From Pyrococcus horikoshii OT3 (GTDB taxonomy: Archaea > Methanobacteriota_B > Thermococci > Thermococcales > Thermococcaceae): a stretch of DNA of 64,000 bases. This document shows positions 51,260 through 60,405 of this stretch, in pieces (position 1 is the stretch's first letter; every line of letters begins with the position of its first letter). The position numbers and the translations under genes were made by a program. The notes beneath the pieces are model-generated. The model did not search any database. It had not been told where the DNA came from and saw only the letters and a list, made by a program, of their open reading frames with translations. The stretch covers positions 1,350,662-1,414,661 of the forward strand of contig NC_000961.1 in NCBI RefSeq assembly GCF_000011105.1. The letters run 5' to 3'.

Positions 51260-51317
51260 GGCGATGATGAGGCCTCGATTGGCTGAATCGATGATTGAGA
51301 GGGACTTGGCTGAGCGG
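51260..51317 (+). ncRNA. Box C/D guide sRNA 1
   Basis: The intergenic stretch has all four boxes at canonical archaeal spacing: C ATGATGA (51264-51270), a 12-base guide, D' CTGA (51283-51286), a 4-base spacer, C' ATGATTG (51291-51297), a second 12-base guide, and D CTGA (51310-51313). Terminal GC pairs flank C and D. By the N-plus-five rule the D' guide targets CCAAU-CGAGGCC (U methylated) and the D guide targets CCAAG-UCCCUCU (G methylated). Targets in rRNA or tRNA were not checked. It lies between the PfkB and Nudix genes and abuts the latter's ribosome binding site. Confidence 0.85.
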
Positions 51318-51325
51318 TGATTAAA

Positions 51326-51838
51326 ATGAAAAGGTATGCTCTGCTTATAAAAGCTCCCGATGATTACGATATATCAGGTTTCGAGAAGAAGATTAAAGAA
51401 ACGGGCAAAAAAGAGGGAATTAAAGTCGAAATGTATAGATGCATAGGACTCACGGTCGACATAGTTATAATCTATAACAATGGAATCGTCCTTATAAGGA
51501 GGAAGAACGAACCATATAAGGGATTTTTAGCCCTTCCTGGGGGATTCGTTGAGTATGGGGAAAAGGTCGAAGATGCAGCAATTAGGGAAGCCAAAGAGGA
51601 GACTGGCTTAGACGTAAAGCTCCTCAGAATAGTTGGAGTTTACTCCGATCCCCGCAGAGATCCAAGGGGACACACAGTAACTGTAGCATTCCTAGCGGTT
51701 GGAAGCGGTGAACTTAAAGCAGGAGATGATGCTAAAGATGTTACAGTTGTTCCCATTAATGAAATTGAAAGGATAAAGGAAAAGCTTGCATTTGACCATG
51801 CAAAGATAATAGAGGATGCCCTCACACTAAAACCTTAA
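51326..51838 (+). CDS. Nudix hydrolase (ADP-ribose pyrophosphatase type)
   Basis: The 170-residue Nudix protein has a complete Nudix box, GGFVEYGEKVEDAAIREAKEETGLD (residues ~71-95, GX5EX7REUXEEXGU), after the MYRCIGLTVDIVIIY strand. The adjacent segment YSDPRRDPRGHTVTVAFL is seen in archaeal ADP-ribose pyrophosphatases, so ADP-ribose is the likely substrate, though a broader housecleaning role is possible. The ATG at 51326 follows GCGGTGAT; a GTG at 51317 lies in that site. A C/D RNA occupies its upstream region, and the 3' end overlaps the convergent MinD-like gene by 17 bases. Confidence 0.9.
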   Translation: MKRYALLIKAPDDYDISGFEKKIKETGKKEGIKVEMYRCIGLTVDIVIIYNNGIVLIRRKNEPYKGFLALPGGFVEYGEKVEDAAIREAKEETGLDVKLLRIVGVYSDPRRDPRGHTVTVAFLAVGSGELKAGDDAKDVTVVPINEIERIKEKLAFDHAKIIEDALTLKP

Positions 51839-52550
51839 TGACCTCCCTCAGCTTATCAGCAAATGGAGTTTTCAATAATTCCTCGACCTTCCCTATCTTC
51901 TCTTCAAGATCCCTGTAAAAAGGTACCCCGAGTAAATAGTTTATGCCATGCCTTTTAGCTAGATTTTTAACGTCTTCCTCTTCGTCTAGTTTCATATTCT
52001 CAATTATCCCGAGGATTTCCCTGTTCTCTTCCTTGAGTAATTGGATTAGTTTTTCTACAACGTTTAGGGCTAATTTAGAGGGAGTTGCAACGACTATGAA
52101 CTTACCCCTTTTGAGAAACCTAAGAACATCCAAGAAGGGATCACCGAGCCCCGGAGGCATGTCAATTACGAGGTAATCCAACTCATCCCACCTAGTTATC
52201 GTTAGTAACTCTATCAAGGCATCACTAACTTCTTTCCCCCTTAACGGCGTCGGCTTATTCTCGGTATAATAAACTATGGTCATGAACTTTACACCGTTAA
52301 CTTCTGGGGGAACAACACCCTTATCTTCCTCTGGGAACTCTTTAGGCTCAAACCCCAGGATAACATGATCACTAGCTCCATGGAAGTCCAGATCCAAAAG
52401 CCCTACCTTATACCCCTTCTCCCTTAGGAGCAAGGCCAACGTTGTTGAGATAAGGGATTTACCAACACCACCTTTCCCACTAACAACTGGGATGACGTTC
52501 CTGACTTTCTCCAATCTTGAAGAGATAGCTATTTCCCTGGGGTCAATCAT
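51822..52550 (-). CDS. Mrp/MinD-type ATPase, probable HypB-type nickel chaperone
   Basis: The 242-residue deviant Walker A ATPase has GKGGVGKS (25-32), the LLDLDFHG strand (Walker A', ~52-59) and DMPPGLGDP. In Thermococcus an ATPase of exactly this type, encoded beside HypA, replaces the GTPase HypB and delivers Ni2+ for NiFe-hydrogenase maturation. The same adjacency here (start overlapping the hypA stop, ATGA) supports that role. Alternative: a generic Mrp/Nbp35 iron-sulfur carrier, but the CxxC of that group is absent. Confidence 0.85.
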   Translation of the reverse strand: MIDPREIAISSRLEKVRNVIPVVSGKGGVGKSLISTTLALLLREKGYKVGLLDLDFHGASDHVILGFEPKEFPEEDKGVVPPEVNGVKFMTIVYYTENKPTPLRGKEVSDALIELLTITRWDELDYLVIDMPPGLGDPFLDVLRFLKRGKFIVVATPSKLALNVVEKLIQLLKEENREILGIIENMKLDEEEDVKNLAKRHGINYLLGVPFYRDLEEKIGKVEELLKTPFADKLREVIKVLV

Positions 52551-52966
52551 TGTTCTCCCTCCTTTTCGATCTTTATTCCAGCTATGTAAACTCCCCTCCC
52601 TTTAACAACCTCAAAATCATGACTCCCACATCTTGGACAAGAGAGAAAAGCATGAACTACCTCGGGAATAAAGTGGATATCCTCTCTCATCCTTTCATCC
52701 AACTTCTCCCTCACCTCGCTAAGACGCCACTCGTATCCACAATTTCTACATTTAAATACGGCTTCTTCTTCCTCGAAGATTATCTCAGCTCCCTCGGCTA
52801 TTGTCCCTTTAAAGAGCTCATTCATGGCAAATTCAACTATTTTAGCATCAACATCTTGAAGTTCGCCTAAAACTACCTTTACTGCCAGAACTTTAGAGGC
52901 ATTTTCCTTTTGAGCATGCTCGAGAACAGTTCTAACTATAGCATCTGCCAGGGCCCACTCGTGCAT
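52547..52966 (-). CDS. hypA: Hydrogenase nickel maturation protein HypA
   Basis: The 139-residue HypA starts with the nickel-binding MHEWALAD (His2). Its zinc-binding domain has cysteines in CRNCG and CPRCG separated by an insertion of about 30 residues, a feature of Thermococcales HypA. It hands Ni2+ to NiFe-hydrogenase large subunits together with the adjacent ATPase. The ATG at 52966 follows GGTGATG; the upstream in-frame codon at 52984 would disrupt the N-terminal Met-His and is rejected. Confidence 0.95.
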   Translation of the reverse strand: MHEWALADAIVRTVLEHAQKENASKVLAVKVVLGELQDVDAKIVEFAMNELFKGTIAEGAEIIFEEEEAVFKCRNCGYEWRLSEVREKLDERMREDIHFIPEVVHAFLSCPRCGSHDFEVVKGRGVYIAGIKIEKEGEQ

Positions 52967-53041
52967 GTTACCATCACCTGACAAGATTTATATATTATAG
53001 TTTAAAAATGAAAGGGATTACATTTATAATGGTGGTATATA

Positions 53042-53878
53042 ATGAAGGCCTTCATTTCTATTGACCTAGAAGGTCTTCCTTATATAGTTAGCAGGGAGCA
53101 TCTCTTCGTTAAAGGGAGTTTATATAAAGAGGCAAGGGAGATAGCTACGAGACTTGTAAAAACTGCTGCTGAAGAATTGAATAGGCTAGGATTTGAGGAG
53201 GTTATAGTAGCAGATTCTCACGGCCCCATGGTGAACGTTATTCCCGAGGAGATGCCAGAATTCGTATCCCTCGTTAGAGGCTTTCCAAGGCCACTCAGCA
53301 TGGTAGCTTTTGCCAAGAATTCTGACATCGCCATATTCCTTGGCTACCATGCGAAGGCCGGAACCAGTAGGGCTACGTTCGATCACACCTATAGCGGATC
53401 AACTATTGACAAGGTCATCATTAATGACATCGAGGTGAGCGAATTCTTAATGAACGCTATGCTACTCGGCGAGTGGAATATCCCAGTAGGTGTCCTAGGA
53501 GGAGATGAAGCCCTAAGAGAGGATACCAAGTTAACTCCCTGGATAGAATTTGTCCCCTTTAAGAGGGCTTCAGGGAGGTACTCGTCGATAAGCCCATCAT
53601 TAAAGAAAATTGAAGAGGAATTAAGGGGAGCAATCCAAAGGGCCGTTAATAAGCTTAAAAGAGGGGAACTTAGACCATTGAAAACGGAATATCCAATTAA
53701 GGTCAGGGTTAGGTTCCTAAACAGCGCATACGCCGAAGTTGCAGAATTGCTACCCTTCGTTGAAAGGACTAGTGGAAAAGAAATCCAATACGTTGCAAAA
53801 TCAATGGAAGAGGCTTATAAGATATTTGAAGCCCTCGTGTTCGCGGCCGCAGGAGTTTCATATATAACTTCTAGATAG
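53042..53878 (+). CDS. M55 family D-aminopeptidase (DppA-like)
   Basis: The 278-residue zinc peptidase is of the DppA family. Metal ligands are expected in SIDLEGLP (Asp8, Glu10), the ADSHGPM segment (~58-64) and the FLGYHAKAG segment (~99-107), all visible. Bacillus DppA hydrolyses D-Ala-containing dipeptides and forms decamers; archaeal substrates are unknown. A TATA-like TTTATATATTATAG near 52987-53000 and a GGTGG site precede the ATG. It is monocistronic and divergent from hypA. Confidence 0.9.
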   Translation: MKAFISIDLEGLPYIVSREHLFVKGSLYKEAREIATRLVKTAAEELNRLGFEEVIVADSHGPMVNVIPEEMPEFVSLVRGFPRPLSMVAFAKNSDIAIFLGYHAKAGTSRATFDHTYSGSTIDKVIINDIEVSEFLMNAMLLGEWNIPVGVLGGDEALREDTKLTPWIEFVPFKRASGRYSSISPSLKKIEEELRGAIQRAVNKLKRGELRPLKTEYPIKVRVRFLNSAYAEVAELLPFVERTSGKEIQYVAKSMEEAYKIFEALVFAAAGVSYITSR

Positions 53879-53946
53879 GTTAGCCTGTCCAAAATTTTAT
53901 CAATCCCCCCTATTTCTTTTTACTTGATGCCCCATGAACGGTAGGA

Positions 53947-55326
53947 GTGATCGTTTTTGGATCCAAAGCAGAAATCCACGCTAAGTCAATACTGAAGGAT
54001 GGAGAAATTCCAAAGAGATGGTATAATATCCTACCGGATCTTCCAGAACCTCTAAGCCCCCCTCTCGATCCAGAGACGAATGAAACAATTAACCCAGAAA
54101 AACTAACTAGGATATTTGCAAAAGAGCTAATAAAGCAAGAATTTAGTGAGAAGAGGTACATCAAGATACCCAAAGAGGTAAGAGAACTGTATGCAAAAAT
54201 AGGAAGGCCTACACCGCTTTTTAGAGCTACAAATCTGGAGAAAATCTTGAAAACTCCTGCAAGGATTTACTTTAAATATGAAGGAGCTACAGTAACTGGG
54301 AGTCACAAGATAAATACCGCACTAGCCCAAGCTTATTATGCCAAGAAGGAAGGGATCAAAAGACTCGTCACTGAAACGGGAGCAGGACAGTGGGGGACTG
54401 CTCTAAGTTTAGCCGGGGCATTAATTGGTCTTAAAGTTAGAGTTTACATGACCAGGGCTAGTTACTACCAGAAACCGTACAGAAAGATTCTAATGGAAAT
54501 CTACGGAGCTGAAGTCTTCCCAAGTCCGAGCGAGAACACCGAGGTAGGGAAAAGGTTCCTCAGGGAAGATCCAAATCATCCAGGAAGCTTGGGAATAGCC
54601 ATTAGCGAAGCTATAGAAGATGTTCTAAGTGATGAGAAGGCCAGATATTCCCTGGGGAGCGTTTTAAATCATGTCCTGATGCATCAAACCGTGATTGGAC
54701 TAGAGGCCAAAAAGCAGGTTAAAGAGTTCGAAGAGCCGGATGTAATAATTGGATGCGTAGGTGGGGGAAGCAACTTCGCTGGATTAAGCTACCCATTTAT
54801 AAAGGATGTCCTAGATGGAAAAGCGGAGTACGAATTTATAGCCGTGGAGCCCAGGGCCGTTCCAACTATGACCAAAGGAGTTTACACTTACGATTATGGC
54901 GATTCTGCTGGCTTAACACCAAAGATAAAGATGTATACCCTAGGGCACACCTACTATGTTCCACCCATACATGCAGGTGGATTAAGATACCATGGACTAG
55001 CACCAACCCTTAGCGTACTCATGAATCACGGAATAGTAAAGCCAATGGCATATCATCAGACGGAGGTATTTGAAGCGGCCGTTCTCTTTGCAAAAGCGGA
55101 AGGGATAGTTCCAGCACCGGAAAGTGCACATGCAGTTAGGGCAGTAATTGATAAGGCGTTAGAGGCCAAAAGAAAGGGAGAAGAAACTGTGATACTCTTC
55201 AATCTAAGCGGACATGGACTTTTAGATTTAAAGGGGTATGAAGACTATCTAGAGGGGAAGCTCGAGGATTACGAACCTCAAATCTTAAACCTAAGTATGG
55301 CCCCGAGGCCACCAAATGCCCTATAG
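53947..55326 (+). CDS. trpB2: Tryptophan synthase beta chain-like protein TrpB2
   Basis: This 459-residue PLP enzyme is of the TrpB2 subgroup: longer than TrpB1, with its own N-terminal extension (residues 1-90), PLP lysine in GSHKINTA (Lys at ~121), phosphate-binding [11 protein letters not shown] (~261-271) and TETGAGQWG. TrpB2 proteins make tryptophan from indole and serine but lack the residues for tight TrpA binding. No other trp gene is in the window. The GTG start at 53947 follows GGTAGGA closely. Its last 49 bases overlap the convergent aRF1 gene. Confidence 0.93.
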
Positions 55327-56522
55327 AACTGCTGACCTTCTTCAGTGTCTAGGGATATTATTTCGACATCCGATCCCGCTTCCTCTGCCATTTTTATTAA
55401 CTCCTCTGCAACATCCCACTTTTCGATTGTTAAGTTCTGACTTCCACACTTGGGGCATTTAGTAATTTTCTTCCTATAGACTTCGTATTCTTCCTCGCTC
55501 ATGGTCTTCAGCTCTTCCCAACCGCAGTGGTTGCACTTAACCCTAACCCTAACCTTGTTGTACCCCTCACTTATTAATAGAACGTCAACGGCACCTATTT
55601 CTAATGCCCTCCTAACTTCCCTCTCACCGTAAGTTGCAAGCCCCGTATCCTTTACTACATGCTTAAGAAACTCATTAACTAGTTTTTTCTCTCTAATAAC
55701 CTCGTGATCTCTCAATATGTCGCTAGCCTTCTCAACTAATTCCCTAAGCCCGTACTCTCCATGGTAGCTTATATCCACGACTCCAAGTATCTTCTTCTTG
55801 AGCTCGTGGTGTAGGTACTCCCCTTCAACAAACTCCTCTTTCGTCGGCCCAGGGCCACCAATGATAATTCCCTTTAGTTCTCCTTTTTCAAGTAAAGGAA
55901 GAAACGCCCTGTTTGCATGTTCACCAATCCTCTTCATGAATTCATGCGTTTCTTGCTCTCTAATTCTCTCATAACGTCTAGCTGACTGTCCACCAGCCCT
56001 CGTCTTTCCAGGGACATTAGAAGTTAGCTCATCAAGTAGTTCTATTCTTTTCCCCCTAAGTAGCCCTATGGTGGCTTCATTCTTCTCAACCGTTATCAAG
56101 CCATAAGCATCCTTAACCCTAAGCATCTCTTCAAGAGGTTCAGTGACGAAAGTTTGATCACATCGATAAAGTCTTACGTTTAGGGGTTCGGGGGGAATTA
56201 TTGCCCATAGCCTGATGTCAGTATTTCCTTCTATTTCACTAACGTTACCCACAAAAAGGGCTAAGCCATTTTCTGGAGTTTGCTTATATAGCTTTAAATG
56301 TTGCATTGCCCTTTCCAGAGCCCCAAGAACGTTTTTCCTTGTCGTTTTTGACTTTATATTTTGGGCCGTACTGTACTCCTCCCTGAGCTGTTGCATGACC
56401 TTACTGAGGTCATAACCAGCAGGGATATAGAGGGATATCAACTCAGTCCCTCGACCCCTTATCTTTTTTAGCTCCTCTATTTTCTTCTTTAATTCGTAAA
56501 GTTGAGCATCATGACGTGTCAT
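55278..56522 (-). CDS. prf1: Peptide chain release factor aRF1
   Basis: The 414-residue class 1 release factor has the stop-codon-recognition motif NIKS (55-58), the peptidyl-tRNA hydrolysis GGQ motif (177-179) and a C-terminal domain with a zinc mini-domain (CNHCG...CPKCG near 325-365). It reads all three stop codons and works with aRF1/Pelota partner aEF1A. The ATG at 56522 follows GAGGTGAG; a GTG at 56531 lies within that site. It shares a short divergent promoter region with the glycosyltransferase gene. Confidence 0.96.
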
Positions 56523-56593
56523 TTTACTCACCTCTCTCGTCCAAAGGTTTAAAAATTGGACAATTTATAAAGGTTTGGCATGAGGGAAGCACC

Positions 56594-57457
56594 GTGAAGC
56601 TCGAGAGTGCTAGAGTATCCTCAAGGGAGGATAGCGAGCTTTTAAGTTTCGTGAAATCTTTAGGTATTGAAGTCAATGAAAAAGCCTTACCCATAATTGG
56701 AAGATATTATATAAGGATTTTAGATGTAGAATACACTTCAGAATCCTGGGACGGATTAAGAGAGATAATTAATAAATTGCGAAAGACCTACATAGTAATG
56801 CCAGCCTACAATGAAGAAAAGACAATAGGATCTGTTCTCGATTCTCTTTTAAAGGTATTCAAACCCAATAATATTATCGTTGTTGATGATGGAAGCAAGG
56901 ATAAAACAAGAGAGATTGCCAAGTCAAAGGGAGTCCATGTTATAAGCCATATAATAAACAGAGGACTTGGAGGAGCCCTTGGAACCGGAATTTACTATGC
57001 CTTAATGAGGGGAGCCGAAATAATAGTCACATTTGATGCCGACGGGCAACATTTGCTTGAAGACGCTTTAAAGGTAATTAAGCCAGTGGTAGAAGGGAGG
57101 GCCGATCTAGCCATAGGAAGTAGATTTAAAGGAGATATAGGGCAGATGCCCCTGGTAAAGAGAATCGGGAACATAGTATTAAACACTATTACGGCAGTTT
57201 TTGCAATGAGGTACGTTACAGACTCCCAGAGTGGACTAAGGGCATTCTCAAGGGCGTGTGCTTCTAAGATAAAAATTACATGTGATGGTTATGCAGTCTC
57301 CAGCGAGATAATAGTGGAAGCATCGAGAGGAAAATGTAAAATAGTAGAAGTTCCAATAAAGGCTGTATATACTGAATATTCAATGAAAAAGGGAACTAAC
57401 GTTATGGAGGGAATAAAAATAGCTATTAACCTGCTACTTGATATTTTCAGGAGGTGA
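56594..57457 (+). CDS. Family 2 glycosyltransferase
   Basis: A GT-A fold glycosyltransferase. Visible are the MPAYNEEKTIGSVLDSLL nucleotide-binding start, VVDDGSKDKT, and the metal-binding DADGQH. The nearest functional group is dolichol-phosphate mannose/glucose synthase or UDP-sugar undecaprenyl/dolichyl transferases without membrane tail, here followed by a DUF2304 membrane protein. A ~70-residue N-terminal extension precedes the GT domain. I place the start at GTG 56594, behind GAGGGA (287 aa); the open frame extends left to 56516 into the promoter and start of aRF1, which is unlikely to be translated. Confidence 0.85.
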   Translation: MKLESARVSSREDSELLSFVKSLGIEVNEKALPIIGRYYIRILDVEYTSESWDGLREIINKLRKTYIVMPAYNEEKTIGSVLDSLLKVFKPNNIIVVDDGSKDKTREIAKSKGVHVISHIINRGLGGALGTGIYYALMRGAEIIVTFDADGQHLLEDALKVIKPVVEGRADLAIGSRFKGDIGQMPLVKRIGNIVLNTITAVFAMRYVTDSQSGLRAFSRACASKIKITCDGYAVSSEIIVEASRGKCKIVEVPIKAVYTEYSMKKGTNVMEGIKIAINLLLDIFRR

Positions 57458-57461
57458 AAAT

Positions 57462-57818
57462 ATGTATACGATTCAGTACATTGCCATTATAGTAATCCTT
57501 ACCCTTATGATATACGCATTCTTTAGACATAAAAAGGGTAAATTAGAGCTCTCTGACTTAATAACTTGGGAGGCATTTTTTATAGTTCTCCTTATAATAG
57601 CCTTGGCCCCTCTACGAATTTCAATTGAAATAAAGAGAATTTTTGGACTTGGAAGAGGGCTTGATGCCTTGTTCGTTTTAACAATAGGACTTACCTATAT
57701 TCTCCTCTTTAAGCTCTACCTTGACATTGATAAGATCGAAAGAGAAATAACTGAGCTAAACAGGAAAATATCGATCAGACTTAAAGAACTTGAAGATGAA
57801 ATTGAGCGAAAACCTTAA
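57462..57818 (+). CDS. DUF2304 membrane protein
   Basis: A 118-residue protein has three membrane helices (about residues 3-20, 38-54 and 66-86), followed by a charged, coiled-coil-like C-terminus (KIEREITELNRKISIRLKELEDEIE). DUF2304 proteins commonly accompany GT2 glycosyltransferases and may anchor or assist them at the membrane. GGAGGTGAAAAT supports the ATG at 57462. Only four bases separate it from the glycosyltransferase gene. Confidence 0.82.
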   Translation: MYTIQYIAIIVILTLMIYAFFRHKKGKLELSDLITWEAFFIVLLIIALAPLRISIEIKRIFGLGRGLDALFVLTIGLTYILLFKLYLDIDKIEREITELNRKISIRLKELEDEIERKP

Positions 57819-57856
57819 TTTTTAGATGCACTAAAACATCTATAGAGGGGAACCAG

Positions 57857-58225
57857 ATGGAACCTAGTGAATTTAAGCTTAATCAAAAGGGAATAAAATC
57901 TGTATTACCCGCACTCGAAGCGGAAATAATGGAATATATGTGGAAGATAAAAGAAGGAACAGCTGGAGAAGTTTATGAATACCTAAAGCAGAAACATCCT
58001 GAGATTAGAAGGTCAACGGTTAGTATATTAATGAATAGACTTTGCGAGAAAGGTCTTCTAACGAGAAGAATGGACAGAGGAAGAGGAGGAATTAAATACA
58101 TATACACCGTAACCACTACAAGGGAAGAGTTCGAGAGAAAGATAGTTGAGAAAATTATAGATTCCTTAATAGCTAACTTTAGGGAGGCTACCTATGCATA
58201 CCTCGCAAAGAAAATTAAAAAGTGA
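57857..58225 (+). CDS. BlaI/MecI-type winged-helix repressor
   Basis: A 122-residue protein of the BlaI/MecI/CopY fold has an N-terminal winged helix (ALEAEIMEYMWKIKEGTAGEVYEYL...RRSTVSILMNRLCEKGLLTRRMDRGRGGIKYIYTV) and a C-terminal dimerisation helix pair. In bacteria such repressors are cleaved or inactivated by a membrane metalloprotease encoded next door. Here an M48 membrane metalloprotease gene follows six bases downstream, suggesting an analogous pair. GAGGGGAACC precedes the ATG. Confidence 0.88.
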   Translation: MEPSEFKLNQKGIKSVLPALEAEIMEYMWKIKEGTAGEVYEYLKQKHPEIRRSTVSILMNRLCEKGLLTRRMDRGRGGIKYIYTVTTTREEFERKIVEKIIDSLIANFREATYAYLAKKIKK

Positions 58226-58231
58226 AGGAAA

Positions 58232-59026
58232 ATGTTAATAATCCTTTTTCTAATTCAGATGATATTAATTGTAAAAGCTCTGGGCTTAAAGGGGTTATTT
58301 ATATTCCTTGCCCTTATCTTTGGGCTGTTCGTTCTATGTAAAGTTTCATTAAAAGTGAAACTACCCCGCAATAAATACTCAAAGGTTACATGGGAGGATA
58401 TGCCTTGGCTTTACGATGGGGTAGCTAGGATGGCAAACAAGGCCAGGATATCTACGCCGAACATATACATAGAGGATAATCCAATCCCAACAGCATACTC
58501 TTTTCAGAATTCAATAGTACTCTCGGCGGGACTCCTTGAGATACTTAACGAAGAAGAAGTACTTGCGGTAGCAGCCCATGAGATTGGACATATAAAGAAT
58601 GGAGACACGGTATTATTTCCCCTATTAAGGTATGGAAAATATATAATGGGGATAATAACGGCAATAATTGTAATCTTCGCAACTGGTTTTATAACTAAGG
58701 TAGTATCTTTCCTGGTATTCGTGATATATGCCTTTTCGCTCTTAAAATTCCTAAGAAAAAGGGAGTTTTTGGCCGATAGGGTAGCGCTTCAAATTGCAGA
58801 AGTTCCGTATGCCCTTAAAAGTGCTTTGGAAGAACTTAAATTCTATGAAGAAGCCCTTAAAACTAAAGAGATGCCACTTCCAACTATCCAACCATCTATA
58901 AGGAGAGAGGAAAAAAGGGAACCCCAAATTTTTCCATTACCAAGCACCCATCCAAGTTACGATGAAAGGATAGCAAGGATAATCGCAATAGTTGAGATGT
59001 ATAGAAGATTAGAGTTCTTAAACTAG
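58232..59026 (+). CDS. M48-family membrane metalloprotease
   Basis: The 264-residue zinc protease has two N-terminal membrane helices (about 1-18 and 20-38), the HEIGH motif (116-120), a central hydrophobic pair (about 136-172) and the third zinc ligand in REFLAD (Glu178). The topology resembles HtpX and the protease domain of BlaR1/MecR1, without a sensor domain. It directly follows a BlaI-like repressor gene, so it may act on that repressor or be controlled by it. AAGGAAA precedes the ATG. Confidence 0.9.
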   Translation: MLIILFLIQMILIVKALGLKGLFIFLALIFGLFVLCKVSLKVKLPRNKYSKVTWEDMPWLYDGVARMANKARISTPNIYIEDNPIPTAYSFQNSIVLSAGLLEILNEEEVLAVAAHEIGHIKNGDTVLFPLLRYGKYIMGIITAIIVIFATGFITKVVSFLVFVIYAFSLLKFLRKREFLADRVALQIAEVPYALKSALEELKFYEEALKTKEMPLPTIQPSIRREEKREPQIFPLPSTHPSYDERIARIIAIVEMYRRLEFLN

Positions 59027-59065
59027 CTTCGAAAGAAAAATAAACTCTCCAGCAGAGGTTAATCC

Positions 59066-59614
59066 ATGAAGGTTGAAATAGTATTAGATAAGGAAAAAGC
59101 TGAAAAAATAAAGAAGATCAGACCAACAAAAGATGAATATTTTATGTTAATAGCTAAGTTAGTCTCCTTAAGGGCCACGTGCCCCAGACTAAGAGTGGGG
59201 GCCGTTGCGGTTAAAGATGGATATATCTTAGCAACGGGCTACAATGGAGCACCTCGAAACATGGATCATTGCATAGACGTTGGATGTATAATGGTGGATG
59301 GACACTGTCATAGGGCCGTCCATGCAGAACAAAACGTTATAGCCATGGCCGCAAGAAAAGGGATAAGCCTTGAAGGAGCAACCCTTTACGTTACTCATTT
59401 TCCATGTGACACCTGCTTAAAACTCCTAATAAACGCTGGAATTAAGGAGATAGTCTACGAGGAAATGTATCCCAATGAGGTCACAGAAATGTTACTAAAA
59501 GAGGCCCAGGAAAAAGGATTAATAAAAATTAGACAATTCAAGCTCTCCAGGGAAAGAGTAAAAGAATTTCTTGAGGAGCTTTTCCCTGAGTTCTGTATGG
59601 AAAAAAATGATTAA
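59066..59614 (+). CDS. Deoxycytidylate (dCMP) deaminase family protein
   Basis: The 182-residue zinc deaminase has ligands in CHRAVHAEQN (His and catalytic Glu of HAE) and FPCDTC (PCxxC). The extra zinc-type cysteines (CIDVGCIMVDGHC) are as in ComEB/dCMP deaminases. It would supply dUMP for thymidylate synthesis. The N-terminal ~25 residues are an extension before RPTKDEYFM. It overlaps the convergent uppS gene by four bases. Confidence 0.9.
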   Translation: MKVEIVLDKEKAEKIKKIRPTKDEYFMLIAKLVSLRATCPRLRVGAVAVKDGYILATGYNGAPRNMDHCIDVGCIMVDGHCHRAVHAEQNVIAMAARKGISLEGATLYVTHFPCDTCLKLLINAGIKEIVYEEMYPNEVTEMLLKEAQEKGLIKIRQFKLSRERVKEFLEELFPEFCMEKND

Positions 59615-60405
59615 CGTCCAAATCTTCTCTCTCTTTTTTGGAACTCCCTTATTATTCTCAAAAAGTCAATCTTCCTAAACTCTGGGAAGTATACATCAAC
59701 GAAGAACAGCTCGCTATATGCTATCTGATAAAGGAGAAAGTTGCTTATCCTAACCTCCCCTCCAGTTCTAATCACAATATCGGGATCTGGCATATTTGGA
59801 ACGTATAAGTATCTTCTCAAAAGTTCTTCATCTATTTCTTCTATTCTGAGTTTCCCGCTTATTACATCCCTAGCGATATCCTTAACAGCATCAACAATTT
59901 CACTCCTTCCACCATAAGCTAAAGCGACGTTTAGGATATAATTATTGTATTTTCTTGTAGCCCTTTCAGCTTCTTCCACGGCATCTCTGACACTTTTTGG
60001 AAGGAGTTCCTTTCTACCTATAACGTTCACCCTAACCCCATACTCGTGAACCCTTTTGTCCGTAACTAACTCCCTAAATTTTTCTTCAAACAACTTCATC
60101 AGTCTGTCAACCTCTTCTTTGGATCTCTTGAAATTCTCAGTAGAAAAGGCATATACCGTCAATATCCTAATTCCCAATTCGTGGCACCATTCTAAAATTT
60201 CCTCAAGTTTCTTGGAACCAAAGAGATGACCATACCAAGGAGGCTTCTCATGCTTTCTTGCCCATCTTCTATTTCCATCCATTATTATTGCAACATGCTT
60301 GGGAAGAACCCCAGACTTCACTTTTTCTATTAAATACCTCTCGTATAAATCGTAGGCAGGTTTAAAAAATATTTTTGGAATATGGGAGATAATACGATAT
60401 ATCAT
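59611..60405 (-). CDS. uppS: Undecaprenyl/long-chain polyprenyl diphosphate synthase (cis-prenyltransferase)
   Basis: The 264-residue UppS family enzyme has the MDGNRRWAR motif (catalytic Asp, residues ~43-51), the YAFSTENFKRS segment and the C-terminal PDIVIRTGGEVRISNFLLYQIAYSELFF. In archaea it makes the long cis-polyprenyl chain of dolichol, the lipid carrier for N-glycosylation, which may serve the glycosyltransferase 3 kb away. Its start overlaps the end of the gamma-carbonic-anhydrase-like gene (ATGA). Confidence 0.95.
   Translation of the reverse strand: MIYRIISHIPKIFFKPAYDLYERYLIEKVKSGVLPKHVAIIMDGNRRWARKHEKPPWYGHLFGSKKLEEILEWCHELGIRILTVYAFSTENFKRSKEEVDRLMKLFEEKFRELVTDKRVHEYGVRVNVIGRKELLPKSVRDAVEEAERATRKYNNYILNVALAYGGRSEIVDAVKDIARDVISGKLRIEEIDEELLRRYLYVPNMPDPDIVIRTGGEVRISNFLLYQIAYSELFFVDVYFPEFRKIDFLRIIREFQKRERRFGR

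Noticed and set aside
56516-56593. Extended N-terminus of the glycosyltransferase to 56516
   Set aside because: It would overlap the aRF1 start and the shared promoter; GTG 56594 with GAGGGA upstream is more plausible.
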